NCBI GenBank assembly: GCA_049625185.1
Contig: JBMZUZ010000004.1
Coordinates: 1-64,000 of the forward strand
Origin: Njordibacter sp964217685
GTDB taxonomy: Bacteria; Pseudomonadota; Gammaproteobacteria; Pseudomonadales; Balneatricaceae
Length of the DNA stretch: 64,000 bases
Direction: 5' to 3'
Numbering within the stretch: the first letter of the stretch is position 1; each line of letters starts with the position of its first letter. This document shows, piece after piece, positions 25,121 through 34,721 of the stretch. The notes beneath the pieces were generated by a model that did not search any database, was not told where the DNA came from, and saw only the letters and a program-made list of their open reading frames with translations. Position numbers and translations under genes: made by a program.

Positions 25121-25489
25121 ATGAATTTAGCAGTGATACAAGAACCTGGAAATAATATTCAGACGGCCATCAATATTGGCCTTAGCCTTAGGACAGCGAT
25201 AGCAGATCACAGTAATGGGGCCATGGGTTATCGAGAATATCAAATTCTGGAATCTATAATGACCGAATATTTAGGCCAAAGACAAATGGTAATGGAACAA
25301 GGTATGCGTTTGAACCACCTCGGTTCGCGCTACACTTTGCACAAGTCCATAAAGAAGCTTATAGCACTTGGTTTTGTTGCCATCGAGGAAAGTCAGGACT
25401 CACGTTTACGGCCCCTAGTACCTACTGAGCAGGCGCTTACTTTATTTAGTAATATTAGCGACCGTATTCGTACTCTAGTTAATAAATAA
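25121..25489 (+). CDS. Small winged-helix (MarR-like) transcriptional regulator
   Basis: A protein of about 122 residues whose centre reads as a winged helix. Helices lie around YREYQILESIMTEYL, a recognition-helix region is near LGSRYTLHKSIKKLIALGFV, and a wing is near EESQDSRLRPLVPTEQA. The SRYTLHKSIKKL...GFVAIEES...RLRPLVPT pattern is that of MarR-type regulators. The start is uncertain: ATG 25121 follows GGATAGAG, but ATG 25109 or a TTG at 25085 with a nearby GAGG are possible. Its target may be the MFS gene downstream, although a strong terminator separates them. Confidence 0.7.
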   Translation: MNLAVIQEPGNNIQTAINIGLSLRTAIADHSNGAMGYREYQILESIMTEYLGQRQMVMEQGMRLNHLGSRYTLHKSIKKLIALGFVAIEESQDSRLRPLVPTEQALTLFSNISDRIRTLVNK

Positions 25490-25522
25490 CTTATCATAAA
25501 TCAACAAAATCAATTAGTTAAA

Positions 25523-25578
25523 ATGACTTACCATTATGAAACACAACTTTGATGTGCTGGTAAGTCATAATCGTTTTT
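25523..25578 (+). terminator. Terminator after the winged-helix gene
   Basis: ATGACTTACCA (25523-25533) pairs perfectly with TGGTAAGTCAT (25558-25568), with an inner CACA/TGTG pair, and a run of six Ts follows shortly. Confidence 0.75.
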
Positions 25579-25697
25579 TAATGCCCTAAAGAATAAATCA
25601 CTCACGGTCTAAGAAAGCATTGACCCGAGGGCATTCTTACTATATTTTGCGCAAAAATCAGAAGCAATTCTGTAATGGTTTGCGGGCGGCCTTAACA

Positions 25698-27782
25698 ATG
25701 CGATCTCTCAGTCAATTTTTGCCACTACTCTTTAGCTGTGCCCTGTTGCTAACAGGTAATGGCCTATTGTTTATCGTTATACCTATGAGTATGCGTATAA
25801 ATGACGTCGCTACTGACACGATCGGTCTGGTCATGTCCTTGTACTTTGTGGGTATGCTATTCGGCTCTTTATATGGGCGCAAAATGATCGCTCGGGTTGG
25901 GCATATTCGTATATTTGCCGCCTGTGCTGCGATTGCCACTGTTAGTGCGCTATTTTATTCCATTTGGTCTTCTCCCTTAGTATGGGGACTGTTGCGAGTT
26001 ATCGCTGGGCTTTGCAATGCCATATTATTTATGACCATGGAAACTTGGCTGAGTGATAGCTCTAATAGCCAAAACCGAGGCACTGTGTTTGGTGCCTATC
26101 AATTTGTGGTTTATTTTGGCTTATCCGTGGGTCAATTAATGCTTGCCCTCGCCCCACCACAGGACAACGTACTGTTTATCTATGCTGCCGGCTTATTAAG
26201 CTTGGCTATGCTGCCAGTTTTATTAAGCAAGTCTGGTGGACCTCGCATTACCGAAACCCAAGCCATGGGATTCTATAATCTGCTTAAAACTTCTCCACTT
26301 GGGGTAGTGGGCGTTTTTATGTCCGGTATTAGCTTGGGGGCACTGTATAATATGAGTACTGTTTATAGTGCAGATATTGGCATGACCAACAGTCAAATAG
26401 CCACCTTTATGGGTGCCACTATGGTAGGTGGTTTTCTGCTGCAATTCCCCGTAGGTAAATTATCCGACATATTTGATCGCCGAACGATACTAGTACTGAC
26501 GTTGATTTTGGCGTCATTTTCCGCCATTGCCCTCCCATTTTTGGCTGAACAACAAGCCATGATCGCCACCATTGGTGCCGCCGTGTTACTCAGTGGGACT
26601 CTTGCTTGTGTATACCCAATCGCTTTAGCCGATGCCTACGACCGTATGCAACCCCATGAAATGGTGGCTGCCAGTGGTAAGCTGATTCTAGCCTATGCCG
26701 CAGGTGGGGCAATTGGTCCATATACCGCCGCTATTGCTATGCAAAACTTGGGCTCTAGCGCCCTATTTGGTTACCTAGTCTTGGTTAATTTGGCATTAAT
26801 GGGATTTGTTCTATATCGTATGGCCAAACGGGCACCCGTACCCGAGACACTGCAAGAAGCCTTTGTTGTTCAAGGGCCAACTCCATTAGCAACTGATCTT
26901 GACCCTCGTACCGAATTCCAAGGTGTTGAAGAAACTAGTGTTGCAGCGGATACAGCCATGAGTTTGGCCGAGGAAAGTCCAGAGGACTTGCTCGATATTG
27001 TAGTCAATATCGCCCAATATAACCCTGATGATGTGGCCAATATAGCTGCTACGGCAGCCTATTACTATCCAGAGCAAGCCGCGCAAATAGGCTTATATCT
27101 ATCGCGGGCATTACCCGAGTCACAATTGGATATTATTAGCCAAACAGCTGGCGCGGCACCCCAAGCCAGTGCCCGTTTGGCTGAATATATGTGTGAAGAA
27201 ATTCGTAATCAAAGCCTAAACCCGTTATTGACTAGTAAAGCGTTAATTCAATTAACTCGACAAATGCTAGAGCAGGCACCACTAGAAGCGACAGCCATTG
27301 CGACAATTGTCGCCCAAGAAGTACCGGATTCGATGCCCGAAATGGTGGCGGAAATTGCCTTAATAGCTGCCGAGGCGGCGCCAGAACAACGTATTGAAGT
27401 AGCTACTTCGATTATCCAAGAAATTCCTGAGGCCAGTGTGGAAGTGGCAAATAGTGTGGCCGAATCGATTGCCGCCAGTCCAGATGAAGAATTACATACT
27501 TTTCTGGCAGCTGAAGAGGATGAGAACTATCTTGGCGAAGCGGCTGAATTTATGGCTACTGTTGCTCAGGAAACACCGGAACAAGCAGCCGAAGTGGCAA
27601 CTGTACTGGTAGAAACAGTGCCCGAGGAAGCGGGACAAGTGGTTGAATCCCTAGCCCAAGTAGACCCAGAGCAAGTAGAAGAGTGGGTTGAAGAAATAGC
27701 TGAGGCAGTGCCAGCCGTTGCGGAAGAGATCAATGAAGCAGTAGCCACTAGCCTAGCTGCGGAAGAAAACAACCCAACGTAA
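25698..27782 (+). CDS. MFS transporter (YcaD-like) with long C-terminal 15-residue repeat domain
   Basis: A fusion of about 694 residues. Residues 1-395 form a 12-helix major facilitator protein of the YcaD type, with the loop motif GSLYGRKMIARVGH after helix 2 and the mirrored GKLSDIFDRR after helix 8. From about residue 427 to the end the chain is acidic, soluble and repetitive. Units of 15 residues begin with proline, such as PEDLLDIVVNIAQYN, PDDVANIAATAAYYY, PEQAAQIGLYLSRAL and PEQAAEVATVLVETV. Normal YcaD proteins end at about 380-400 residues. The tail probably forms stacked helices in the cytoplasm. I preferred the ATG at 25698 over a TTG at 25620; neither has a strong ribosome site. 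The transported substrate is unknown. Confidence 0.85.
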   Translation: MRSLSQFLPLLFSCALLLTGNGLLFIVIPMSMRINDVATDTIGLVMSLYFVGMLFGSLYGRKMIARVGHIRIFAACAAIATVSALFYSIWSSPLVWGLLRVIAGLCNAILFMTMETWLSDSSNSQNRGTVFGAYQFVVYFGLSVGQLMLALAPPQDNVLFIYAAGLLSLAMLPVLLSKSGGPRITETQAMGFYNLLKTSPLGVVGVFMSGISLGALYNMSTVYSADIGMTNSQIATFMGATMVGGFLLQFPVGKLSDIFDRRTILVLTLILASFSAIALPFLAEQQAMIATIGAAVLLSGTLACVYPIALADAYDRMQPHEMVAASGKLILAYAAGGAIGPYTAAIAMQNLGSSALFGYLVLVNLALMGFVLYRMAKRAPVPETLQEAFVVQGPTPLATDLDPRTEFQGVEETSVAADTAMSLAEESPEDLLDIVVNIAQYNPDDVANIAATAAYYYPEQAAQIGLYLSRALPESQLDIISQTAGAAPQASARLAEYMCEEIRNQSLNPLLTSKALIQLTRQMLEQAPLEATAIATIVAQEVPDSMPEMVAEIALIAAEAAPEQRIEVATSIIQEIPEASVEVANSVAESIAASPDEELHTFLAAEEDENYLGEAAEFMATVAQETPEQAAEVATVLVETVPEEAGQVVESLAQVDPEQVEEWVEEIAEAVPAVAEEINEAVATSLAAEENNPT

Positions 27783-27794
27783 ATTCTGAAGCTA

Positions 27795-28199
27795 TTAATT
27801 TGGCCAGTCTTTTAATAACGCTTCAAGTACTGGCTTATTGGCTTTGGGTAAAGTGTAGGCTTGGCAGGCTTGTGCATTTACCCACTGTAAAGGCTGTCCC
27901 TCTGCGCCCTTAGGTGTGCCAGCAAAGCGATTAATAATATAAAACCGCAAACTTACCTGCTTATCGGGATAGTCATAGGTAATATGCTGAAATAATTGGC
28001 AATCTTGGGGCTCAACTTGCACACCCAGCTCTTCCTGTAATTCTCGACATAAGGCTTGTTCAGGGGTTTCACCAACTTCGATCTTACCACCAGGAAATTC
28101 CCACTTGCCACCTTGATGCTGATGATCTGCACGTTGGGCTAACAGAATATGACCCTGACCATCAATAAGAATCCCAGCTGCTACATCCACTCTCGCCAT
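27795..28199 (-). CDS. mutT: 8-oxo-dGTP diphosphatase (MutT, Nudix)
   Basis: A 134-residue Nudix hydrolase that removes oxidised dGTP from the nucleotide pool. The full Nudix box begins at GGKIEVGE near residue 37 and continues through the metal-binding RELQEELG. The N-terminal ILLAQRADHQHQGGKWEFPGG is typical MutT. It follows argJ by 9 nt in a conserved secA-argJ-mutT arrangement and converges with the MFS gene. Confidence 0.93.
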   Translation of the reverse strand: MARVDVAAGILIDGQGHILLAQRADHQHQGGKWEFPGGKIEVGETPEQALCRELQEELGVQVEPQDCQLFQHITYDYPDKQVSLRFYIINRFAGTPKGAEGQPLQWVNAQACQAYTLPKANKPVLEALLKDWPN

Positions 28200-28208
28200 T
28201 AGCTTAGC

Positions 28209-29423
28209 CTAACTCCGGTAGTCAGCATTGATACGCACATACTCATAGGTGAGATCTGTGGTCCACACTGTTTCTGTGGCGTTTCCACGTTTAAGATCTA
28301 CCCGAATGGTGATTTCATCTTTATCCATTACTGCCTGACCGGCCTCTTCCGTATAACTTTCGGCCCGACCGCCATTGGCCACCAATAACTCATCGCCTAA
28401 ATATATAGTTAGGTTATCAACATCTAAATCCGTAATGCCTGCATATCCCACGGCAGCCAGAATACGCCCCCAATTTGGATCAGCAGCAAAGAGTGCTGTT
28501 TTGACCAAGGGAGAATGGGCGATAGCATAGGCTACATCTAAGCACTCTTGACGGTTTTGGCCACCTGCTACGGTAATGGCAATAAATTTACTAGCACCCT
28601 CACCATCACGCACAATGGCTTGCGCTAGGGTTTGCATTAAACTAACTAAAGCTTCTCGAAATGTTAGATAATCAGCTGTGCCGGATTCAACTGTCAAACC
28701 ACTGGCACCAGTGGCAACTAAAATACAAGAGTCATTAGTCGACATATCACCATCGACAGTAATGCGATTAAAACTTAATTCAGTAGCATCCCGAACTAGC
28801 TCTTGAGTCATAGCTTGGGAAAGACCAATATCTGTTGCCACATAAGCTAACATGGTCGCCATATTCGGCCGAATCATACCCGAGCCTTTGGCAATACCTG
28901 TTAAGGTGATTTCCGTGCCAGACAGTTGCAGCTTTACACTGGCCCCTTTAGTACGGGTATCGGTGGTGAGTATGCCTTCAGCAGCATCAGACCAGCCATC
29001 CTCAGTCAGATTGGCATAGGCCTGGGGTAAAGCATTTAGCAAACATGGCATAGGCAAATGCTCGCCTATTACGCCAGTAGAAAAGGGTAGAACCTGAGCA
29101 GCAAAAACAGCCGCTAGGTCAGCTACAGCAGCACAGGTTGATAGAGCATCCTGCATGCCCTGTTCACCTGTACCAGCATTGGCATTGCCCGTATTAACAA
29201 CCATTAATAACGGCTGTTGGGTGGCCAAATGTTGTCGACAAATATGCACTGGTGCGGCACAAAAAGCATTGGCGGTAAACACACCAGCCATAGTACTACC
29301 TGGCTGCGCCTGCATAATCACTAAATCTTTACGCCCAGGTGTTTTAATACCAGCGCTGGTGGTGCCTAATTTAAAGCCAGCAACGGGAAAATAATTAATT
29401 TTCTGTTCTGCGCCAACAGCCAT
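28209..29423 (-). CDS. argJ: Bifunctional glutamate N-acetyltransferase / amino-acid acetyltransferase
   Basis: A 404-residue ArgJ that recycles acetyl groups in arginine biosynthesis. The self-cleavage site is KGSGMIRPNMATML, with Thr190 as the new N-terminal nucleophile of the beta chain. GDMSTND near residue 225 and the final YVRINADYRS are also family signatures. It lies between secA (17 nt) and mutT. Confidence 0.96.
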   Translation of the reverse strand: MAVGAEQKINYFPVAGFKLGTTSAGIKTPGRKDLVIMQAQPGSTMAGVFTANAFCAAPVHICRQHLATQQPLLMVVNTGNANAGTGEQGMQDALSTCAAVADLAAVFAAQVLPFSTGVIGEHLPMPCLLNALPQAYANLTEDGWSDAAEGILTTDTRTKGASVKLQLSGTEITLTGIAKGSGMIRPNMATMLAYVATDIGLSQAMTQELVRDATELSFNRITVDGDMSTNDSCILVATGASGLTVESGTADYLTFREALVSLMQTLAQAIVRDGEGASKFIAITVAGGQNRQECLDVAYAIAHSPLVKTALFAADPNWGRILAAVGYAGITDLDVDNLTIYLGDELLVANGGRAESYTEEAGQAVMDKDEITIRVDLKRGNATETVWTTDLTYEYVRINADYRS

Positions 29424-29440
29424 ATGACGTCCTTATATAG

Positions 29441-32155
29441 CTAGGCTAGTTTGCCACAACAATGTTTATATTTTTTGCCAGAACCACAAGTACAAGGTTC
29501 ATTACGCCCCACCTTCGGTTTGGCTTTTGCTACTTTAGCATCAGCTGCAGCGGCAGATTGGGCAGTGCGTGAGGCGGCTTGAGCTTGAGCATGCTGAAAC
29601 TCCATAGCTTGCTGAGCAGCAGCACGACGCTGGCGTTCTTCTGCTTCAATTTCTTCGGGTGAACGCACTTGCACATGAGATAGAATACGAATCACATCTT
29701 CTTTAATGGCAAACAGCAAATGTTGGAATAATTCAAAGGATTCGCGTTTGTATTCCTGTTTGGGGTTTTTCTGTGCATAACCACGTAGGTGAATACCTTG
29801 GCGTAGCATATCCATGGTTGCCAAGTGCTCTTTCCAGCGCGCATCGATTACTTGCAGCATTACTTGTTTTTCAAACGTACGGATTGACTCAGCACCTACT
29901 ACAGACTCTTTCGCGGTGTACTGCTCAGCGATCGTATCCAGGATCTTATTGCGCAGGGTATCCTCGTGCAGACGATCGTCTTCATCGAGCCATTTTTGCA
30001 CCGGAATCTGCATGGCAAATTGCTTAGTTAAAGATTCTTCTAAGCCAGGAACATCCCATTGCTCTGCCAAACTTTGTGGCGGAATATAACCATCGATATT
30101 ACTGTTAACCACCTCTTCACGAATGTTAACAATAACCTCACTAATCTGGTCGGCGTTCATTAAGTCATTACGCTGTTCATAGATAACCGAGCGCTGATCA
30201 TTGGCAACATCATCATATTCGAGAAGTTGCTTACGAATATCAAAGTTACGGCCTTCTAACTTACGCTGGGACTTCTCTACAGCATTACTCACCATACGGT
30301 GTTCGATGGCTTCCCCTTTCTCCATACCCAGCTTTTGCATTAGTCCCTTAATACGCTCAGGGGCAAAGATGCGTAGGAGATTATCTTCCAAAGACAGGTA
30401 GAAACGTGACGAACCAGGGTCACCTTGACGTCCAGAACGGCCACGTAGCTGATTATCGATACGCCTTGATTCATGACGTTCGGTACCAATAATATGCAAG
30501 CCACCTTGAGCCAATACCAAGTCATGGCGTGTTTGCCACTCGGCCTTAACAGCATCTTTTTGCTCAGCCGTTGCTGAGGCATCCATGGCTTCTAATTCTG
30601 CTTCTAGCTTACCGCCTAACACAATATCGGTACCACGGCCTGCCATATTGGTGGCAATGGTCACAGCACCGGGACGGCCAGCTTGGGCTACAATATGGGC
30701 TTCTTGTTCATGCTGCTTAGCATTCAAAACATTATGTTGGATACTGGCTTTAGACAGGGCCTGAGAAATCATCTCCGACATTTCAATGGATGCAGTACCC
30801 ACTAGAACAGGACGTTGCTCACTAACACAGTGGCTTATATCTTCGATAATTGCAGCAAATTTTTCTTCCAGAGTCAGGTAAACAAGGTCATTCATATCCT
30901 GACGTTTTACATCTACATTGGTTGGAATAACCAATACATCCAAACCGTAAATTTGATGTAATTCAAAGGCTTCGGTATCAGCTGTACCGGTCATACCGGC
31001 AAGTTTACTATACAAACGGAAGTAGTTTTGGAAGGTTGTCGAAGCCAAAGTTTGGCTTTCTTTTTGAATCTCTACCCCTTCTTTGGCCTCTACCGCTTGA
31101 TGAATACCCTCAGACCAGCGACGGCCAGGCATGGTTCTACCCGTATGCTCATCAACAATCACCACCTGACCATTTTGCACGATATAGTCGACATTCTTCT
31201 GGAATACCACATGGGCACGAAGGCCAGCATAGATATGGTGTAACAGGGTTAAATTACTTGCGGCATATAAACTATCACCGGCTTGCAATAACTTGGCCTC
31301 TACCAGCAATTCTTCGACGTAAAGATGCCCTTCTTCAGTCAGTTCGATGGCGCGTTGGGATTCATCAAAAGTATAGTGTCCCGATGGCTGTTCATCACCT
31401 TCAACTTCAGGCTGTTTATCCAGTTTCGGTATGAGTTTATCGATAGTTTGGTAAATGGCCGTATTGTCTTCCACCGGACCAGAAATAATTAATGGCGTCC
31501 GCGCTTCGTCAATAAGGATCGAGTCAACTTCATCAACAATAGCGAAATTTAGAGGGCGCTGAACTTTGTCGGCGACACTAAAGGCCATATTGTCGCGCAA
31601 ATAGTCAAAACCAAACTCATTATTCGTGCCGTAGGTGACATCACAGCCATAAGCAGCCCGCTTTTGCTCGTTATCTTGACCACCCAGAATAACCCCTACA
31701 CTTAAACCAAGGCCTTCATATAAGGGACGCATCCATTCAGCATCACGATTGGCAAGGTAATCGTTTACCGTGACCACGTGCACACCATTACCAGGGATAG
31801 CATTTAAATATACGGCTAAGGTAGCCACTAAGGTTTTACCCTCGCCCGTGCGCATCTCAGCTACTTTGCCTTTATGCAAAGCCATACCGCCAATCATCTG
31901 CACATCAAAATGGCGTAAACCCATAAATCTAACGGACGCTTCTCGACAGACGGCAAAGGCCTCTGGCAATAGCTTATCTAAGCTTTCACCGGCTTCAAAA
32001 CGTTCCTGAAATTCGCCCCGCTTAGCAGCAATTTCGCTATCTGACATACCTTGGCATTGGCTTTCCAAGGCATTAATGGATTGGACTATTTTATTAAGTT
32101 TCTTAACTTCGCGATCATTTTTGCTGCCAAAAATGGACTGGAGAATATTAAACAT
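29441..32155 (-). CDS. secA: Preprotein translocase ATPase SecA
   Basis: The 904-residue motor of the Sec pathway. It has Walker A TGEGKT (103-108), DEVDSILIDEARTPLIISG for Walker B and its neighbourhood, helicase motifs ATNMAGRGTDI and RQGDPGSSRFYLS, and the C-terminal zinc-binding tail CTCGSGKKYKHCCG that contacts SecB and phospholipid. Length is as expected. No SecM-like arrest peptide is recognisable upstream, although the leader contains a hairpin. Confidence 0.98.
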   Translation of the reverse strand: MFNILQSIFGSKNDREVKKLNKIVQSINALESQCQGMSDSEIAAKRGEFQERFEAGESLDKLLPEAFAVCREASVRFMGLRHFDVQMIGGMALHKGKVAEMRTGEGKTLVATLAVYLNAIPGNGVHVVTVNDYLANRDAEWMRPLYEGLGLSVGVILGGQDNEQKRAAYGCDVTYGTNNEFGFDYLRDNMAFSVADKVQRPLNFAIVDEVDSILIDEARTPLIISGPVEDNTAIYQTIDKLIPKLDKQPEVEGDEQPSGHYTFDESQRAIELTEEGHLYVEELLVEAKLLQAGDSLYAASNLTLLHHIYAGLRAHVVFQKNVDYIVQNGQVVIVDEHTGRTMPGRRWSEGIHQAVEAKEGVEIQKESQTLASTTFQNYFRLYSKLAGMTGTADTEAFELHQIYGLDVLVIPTNVDVKRQDMNDLVYLTLEEKFAAIIEDISHCVSEQRPVLVGTASIEMSEMISQALSKASIQHNVLNAKQHEQEAHIVAQAGRPGAVTIATNMAGRGTDIVLGGKLEAELEAMDASATAEQKDAVKAEWQTRHDLVLAQGGLHIIGTERHESRRIDNQLRGRSGRQGDPGSSRFYLSLEDNLLRIFAPERIKGLMQKLGMEKGEAIEHRMVSNAVEKSQRKLEGRNFDIRKQLLEYDDVANDQRSVIYEQRNDLMNADQISEVIVNIREEVVNSNIDGYIPPQSLAEQWDVPGLEESLTKQFAMQIPVQKWLDEDDRLHEDTLRNKILDTIAEQYTAKESVVGAESIRTFEKQVMLQVIDARWKEHLATMDMLRQGIHLRGYAQKNPKQEYKRESFELFQHLLFAIKEDVIRILSHVQVRSPEEIEAEERQRRAAAQQAMEFQHAQAQAASRTAQSAAAADAKVAKAKPKVGRNEPCTCGSGKKYKHCCGKLA

Positions 32156-32268
32156 TGCCTTCTTTCTTTTTCATTATGTGTCAATTGATGGCTTGTTACT
32201 CGGACTAAATACAGGATAGCCTATGGAGTGGAAAATATGGATCGCCATTTATAAATTTATCATCATGT

Positions 32269-32290
32269 ATTATGGGGATTTTCCCATAAT
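32269..32290 (-). promoter_or_regulatory. Hairpin in the secA leader
   Basis: ATTATGGG (32269-32276) pairs with CCCATAAT (32283-32290), 8 bp with a 6-nt loop, about 115 nt upstream of the secA start. A short minus-strand reading frame, ending just before this gap's midpoint and rich in Lys, Trp and Ala (MAKKALKLWENPHNT), spans it. Whether this leader controls secA is unknown. Confidence 0.4.
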
Positions 32291-32360
32291 TTTAAAGCCT
32301 TTTTTGCCATATAAGCCCACCAAGCGGCGAAGATTTTGGCCTTACCTAATAAAAGGCAAT

Positions 32361-32395
32361 AAAAAAGCCGGTTTGTGTAAAATTAAACCGGCTTT
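32361..32395 (-). terminator. Terminator after lpxC
   Basis: AAAGCCGGTTT (32364-32374) pairs with AAACCGGCTTT (32385-32395). On the minus strand the stem ends in six Ts. It closes the division and envelope gene cluster before secA. Confidence 0.92.
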
Positions 32396-32442
32396 ATAAG
32401 AATTTACTCATGCACCTAAGCAATGGCCTTTCAGCTTATTTT

Positions 32443-33351
32443 CTAGGCAGCTGCAGGGGCCATATAAGCAATGGGTGCGGAATTTTCATCATCAAAAGTG
32501 ACCACTTCCCAAGACTCTCTATTGGCAACTAACTCACGTAACAATAGGTGGTTTAGACCATGACCTGACTTATAGCCTTCAAACTGACCAATTAAGCTGT
32601 TACCAAGTAGATAAAGATCACCAACGGCATCGAGTACTTTGTGTTTGACGAACTCATTTTTGTAACGCAAGCCATCTTCGTTAAGGACGCGGAAATCATC
32701 AACGGCAATGGCGTTATCCATACTGCCCCCCAAGGCCAAATTTTTTGACCGTAGGTATTCGAAGTCACGCATAAAACCAAAGGTACGAGCGCGGCTCACT
32801 TCTTTGACATAAGAGGTACTAGAAAAATCCAGATAAGTAGTACAGTTATCTTTCTCAAATACAGGATGGTCAAAATCTATGGTAAAACCAACACGGAAGC
32901 CTTCATAAGGCAACAATGTGGCTTTTTTATCCTCGTGCTCAGCCTGAATAGGGCTTTTAATACGGATAAACTTTTTCGGTGCATTTTGTTCTTCTACACC
33001 GGCGGATTGCAATAGGAAAACAAAGGGTGCCGAACTGCCATCCATAATGGGCACTTCTTCGCCACTTAGCTCGACATAGGCATTATCGATACCCAAGCCA
33101 GCAAAAGCTGACATTAGATGTTCAATTGTGCAAACACGGACACCATCCTTGACCAGGTTTGTGGAGAGTGTCGTATCACCTACATTGTCAACATTAGCCT
33201 CTATGGTGACAACTGGATCCAAATCTGTGCGACAAAAAACGATACCTGTGTTGGCTGGAGCAGGCTTTAAAGTCAAATAGACTTTTTTGCCAGTATGGAT
33301 ACCAATACCTGTAGCGCGGATCACATTTTTGAGAGTACGTTGTCTAACCAT
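32443..33351 (-). CDS. lpxC: UDP-3-O-acyl-N-acetylglucosamine deacetylase
   Basis: The zinc deacetylase that commits to lipid A synthesis, 302 residues. It has His78 of the zinc site in TIEHLMSAF, and the second zinc and catalytic region in FVKHKVLDAVGDLYLLG and SGHGLNHLLL. Its C-terminus (MAPAAA) is hydrophobic like the degradation tail of E. coli LpxC. It has its own promoter and a terminator. Confidence 0.97.
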   Translation of the reverse strand: MVRQRTLKNVIRATGIGIHTGKKVYLTLKPAPANTGIVFCRTDLDPVVTIEANVDNVGDTTLSTNLVKDGVRVCTIEHLMSAFAGLGIDNAYVELSGEEVPIMDGSSAPFVFLLQSAGVEEQNAPKKFIRIKSPIQAEHEDKKATLLPYEGFRVGFTIDFDHPVFEKDNCTTYLDFSSTSYVKEVSRARTFGFMRDFEYLRSKNLALGGSMDNAIAVDDFRVLNEDGLRYKNEFVKHKVLDAVGDLYLLGNSLIGQFEGYKSGHGLNHLLLRELVANRESWEVVTFDDENSAPIAYMAPAAA

Positions 33352-33385
33352 TTCGCCATTAACCTTGACTTAAAATTCGGCGCAT

Positions 33386-33391
33386 ATTATA
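33386..33391 (-). promoter_or_regulatory. Promoter -10 box of lpxC
   Basis: A consensus TATAAT on the minus strand lies 35 bp before the lpxC start. CCTTGG, 16 bp upstream, is a weak -35. It is in the only intergenic gap between ftsZ and lpxC. Confidence 0.6.
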
Positions 33392-33459
33392 CACTAAAAT
33401 TGTGCCCCCAAGGGGAATATGCTAAACAATTTACACAAGGTCGGGCGAAGTTTTTGCAT

Positions 33460-34635
33460 TTAATCCGCCTGTCGGCGCAAAAACGCTGGAATATCCAAAT
33501 AATCTATCGTACCCGCCGCATCACCTTGTGATTCAGCTGAACCTGCTGCCTGTGGCGACTCACTAGTTGTCTTGGCTGAATGGTCTTTATAAGCCCCATC
33601 AGTTGACTGTGATGAAGTCGACATAGGATTATTGACCACAGCACTTACGGATGGTTCATTCTTTTTTGCTGATGAACCCCCTAAACCTGTCGCTACTACT
33701 GTCACTTTTAATTCATCGACCATTTCAGGGTCAATAACTGTGCCGATAACTACTGTGGCATTTTCAGAAGCAAACTCTTCCACAGTTGCACCGACTTCGG
33801 AAAACTCACCCAGATTCATGTCCAAGCCAGCGGTAATATTAACCAAAATACCTTTGGCACCATTGAGGTCAACATCTTCCAGAAGAGGGCTACGAATAGC
33901 CGCTTCAGCCGCTTCCCGAGCACGATCTTCACCCTTACCTACGCCAGTACCCATCATGGCCATGCCCATTTCTGACATCACTGTGCGTACGTCAGCAAAG
34001 TCAACGTTGATCATACCTGGACGGATAATCAGATCAGCAATACCTTGCACCGCGCCAAGCAGTACATCGTTAGCTGTACTAAAGGCATTTAGCAAACTGC
34101 AGTTTTTACCCAAAACAGGTAATAGCTTTTCATTCGGAATGGTGATCAAGGAGTCAACGTGCTCTGATAATTCCTTTAGACCCTGTTCAGCGATGGCCAT
34201 ACGCTTACGGCCTTCAAATGGAAATGGCTTGGTCACTACCGCAACGGTTAAAATACCCAATTCACGCGCCACTTCGGCGACAATGGGTGCTGCACCTGTA
34301 CCGGTACCACCACCCATGCCGGCAGTAATAAAGACCATATCTGCGCCACGCAGTGATTCCGCGATGCGGTCACGATCCTCAAGGGCAGCTTCGCGCCCCA
34401 CTTGTGGGTTAGCGCCGGCACCCAGACCTTTGGTAATCTGGGTACCTAGTTGCACCACTGACCGTGATTCCAAACCTTTTAATGCTTGTGAGTCAGTATT
34501 GGCACAGATAAAGTCTACGCCAGTCACTTCACTGGATAGCATATGCCCTACGGCATTACCACCGCCACCACCAACGCCAATAACCTTAATTACCGCATCT
34601 TGTGGTACATTATCAACTAATTCATACATGTCCAT
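33460..34635 (-). CDS. ftsZ: Cell division GTPase FtsZ
   Basis: The tubulin-like ring protein, 391 residues. It has the GTP-binding start VIGVGGGGGNAV, the tubulin signature GGGTGTGA near residue 107, and the conserved C-terminal peptide YLDIPAFLRRQAD that binds FtsA and ZipA. The linker of about 60 residues before it is Ser/Gln-rich. Confidence 0.99.
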   Translation of the reverse strand: MDMYELVDNVPQDAVIKVIGVGGGGGNAVGHMLSSEVTGVDFICANTDSQALKGLESRSVVQLGTQITKGLGAGANPQVGREAALEDRDRIAESLRGADMVFITAGMGGGTGTGAAPIVAEVARELGILTVAVVTKPFPFEGRKRMAIAEQGLKELSEHVDSLITIPNEKLLPVLGKNCSLLNAFSTANDVLLGAVQGIADLIIRPGMINVDFADVRTVMSEMGMAMMGTGVGKGEDRAREAAEAAIRSPLLEDVDLNGAKGILVNITAGLDMNLGEFSEVGATVEEFASENATVVIGTVIDPEMVDELKVTVVATGLGGSSAKKNEPSVSAVVNNPMSTSSQSTDGAYKDHSAKTTSESPQAAGSAESQGDAAGTIDYLDIPAFLRRQAD

Positions 34636-34721
34636 TTTATGCTCCTGGTCTTATTATCATATTACTCGTGCGGCTCCAGTTCGAACGAGTATAGACACCT
34701 TTCTAACATACCAGAAAAGTG

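Noticed and set aside
25741..25760. TGCTAACA, the same word as in the candidate operators
   Set aside because: It is inside the MFS coding sequence and without a partner in inverted orientation; the same word also occurs in mocA, so single copies carry no weight.
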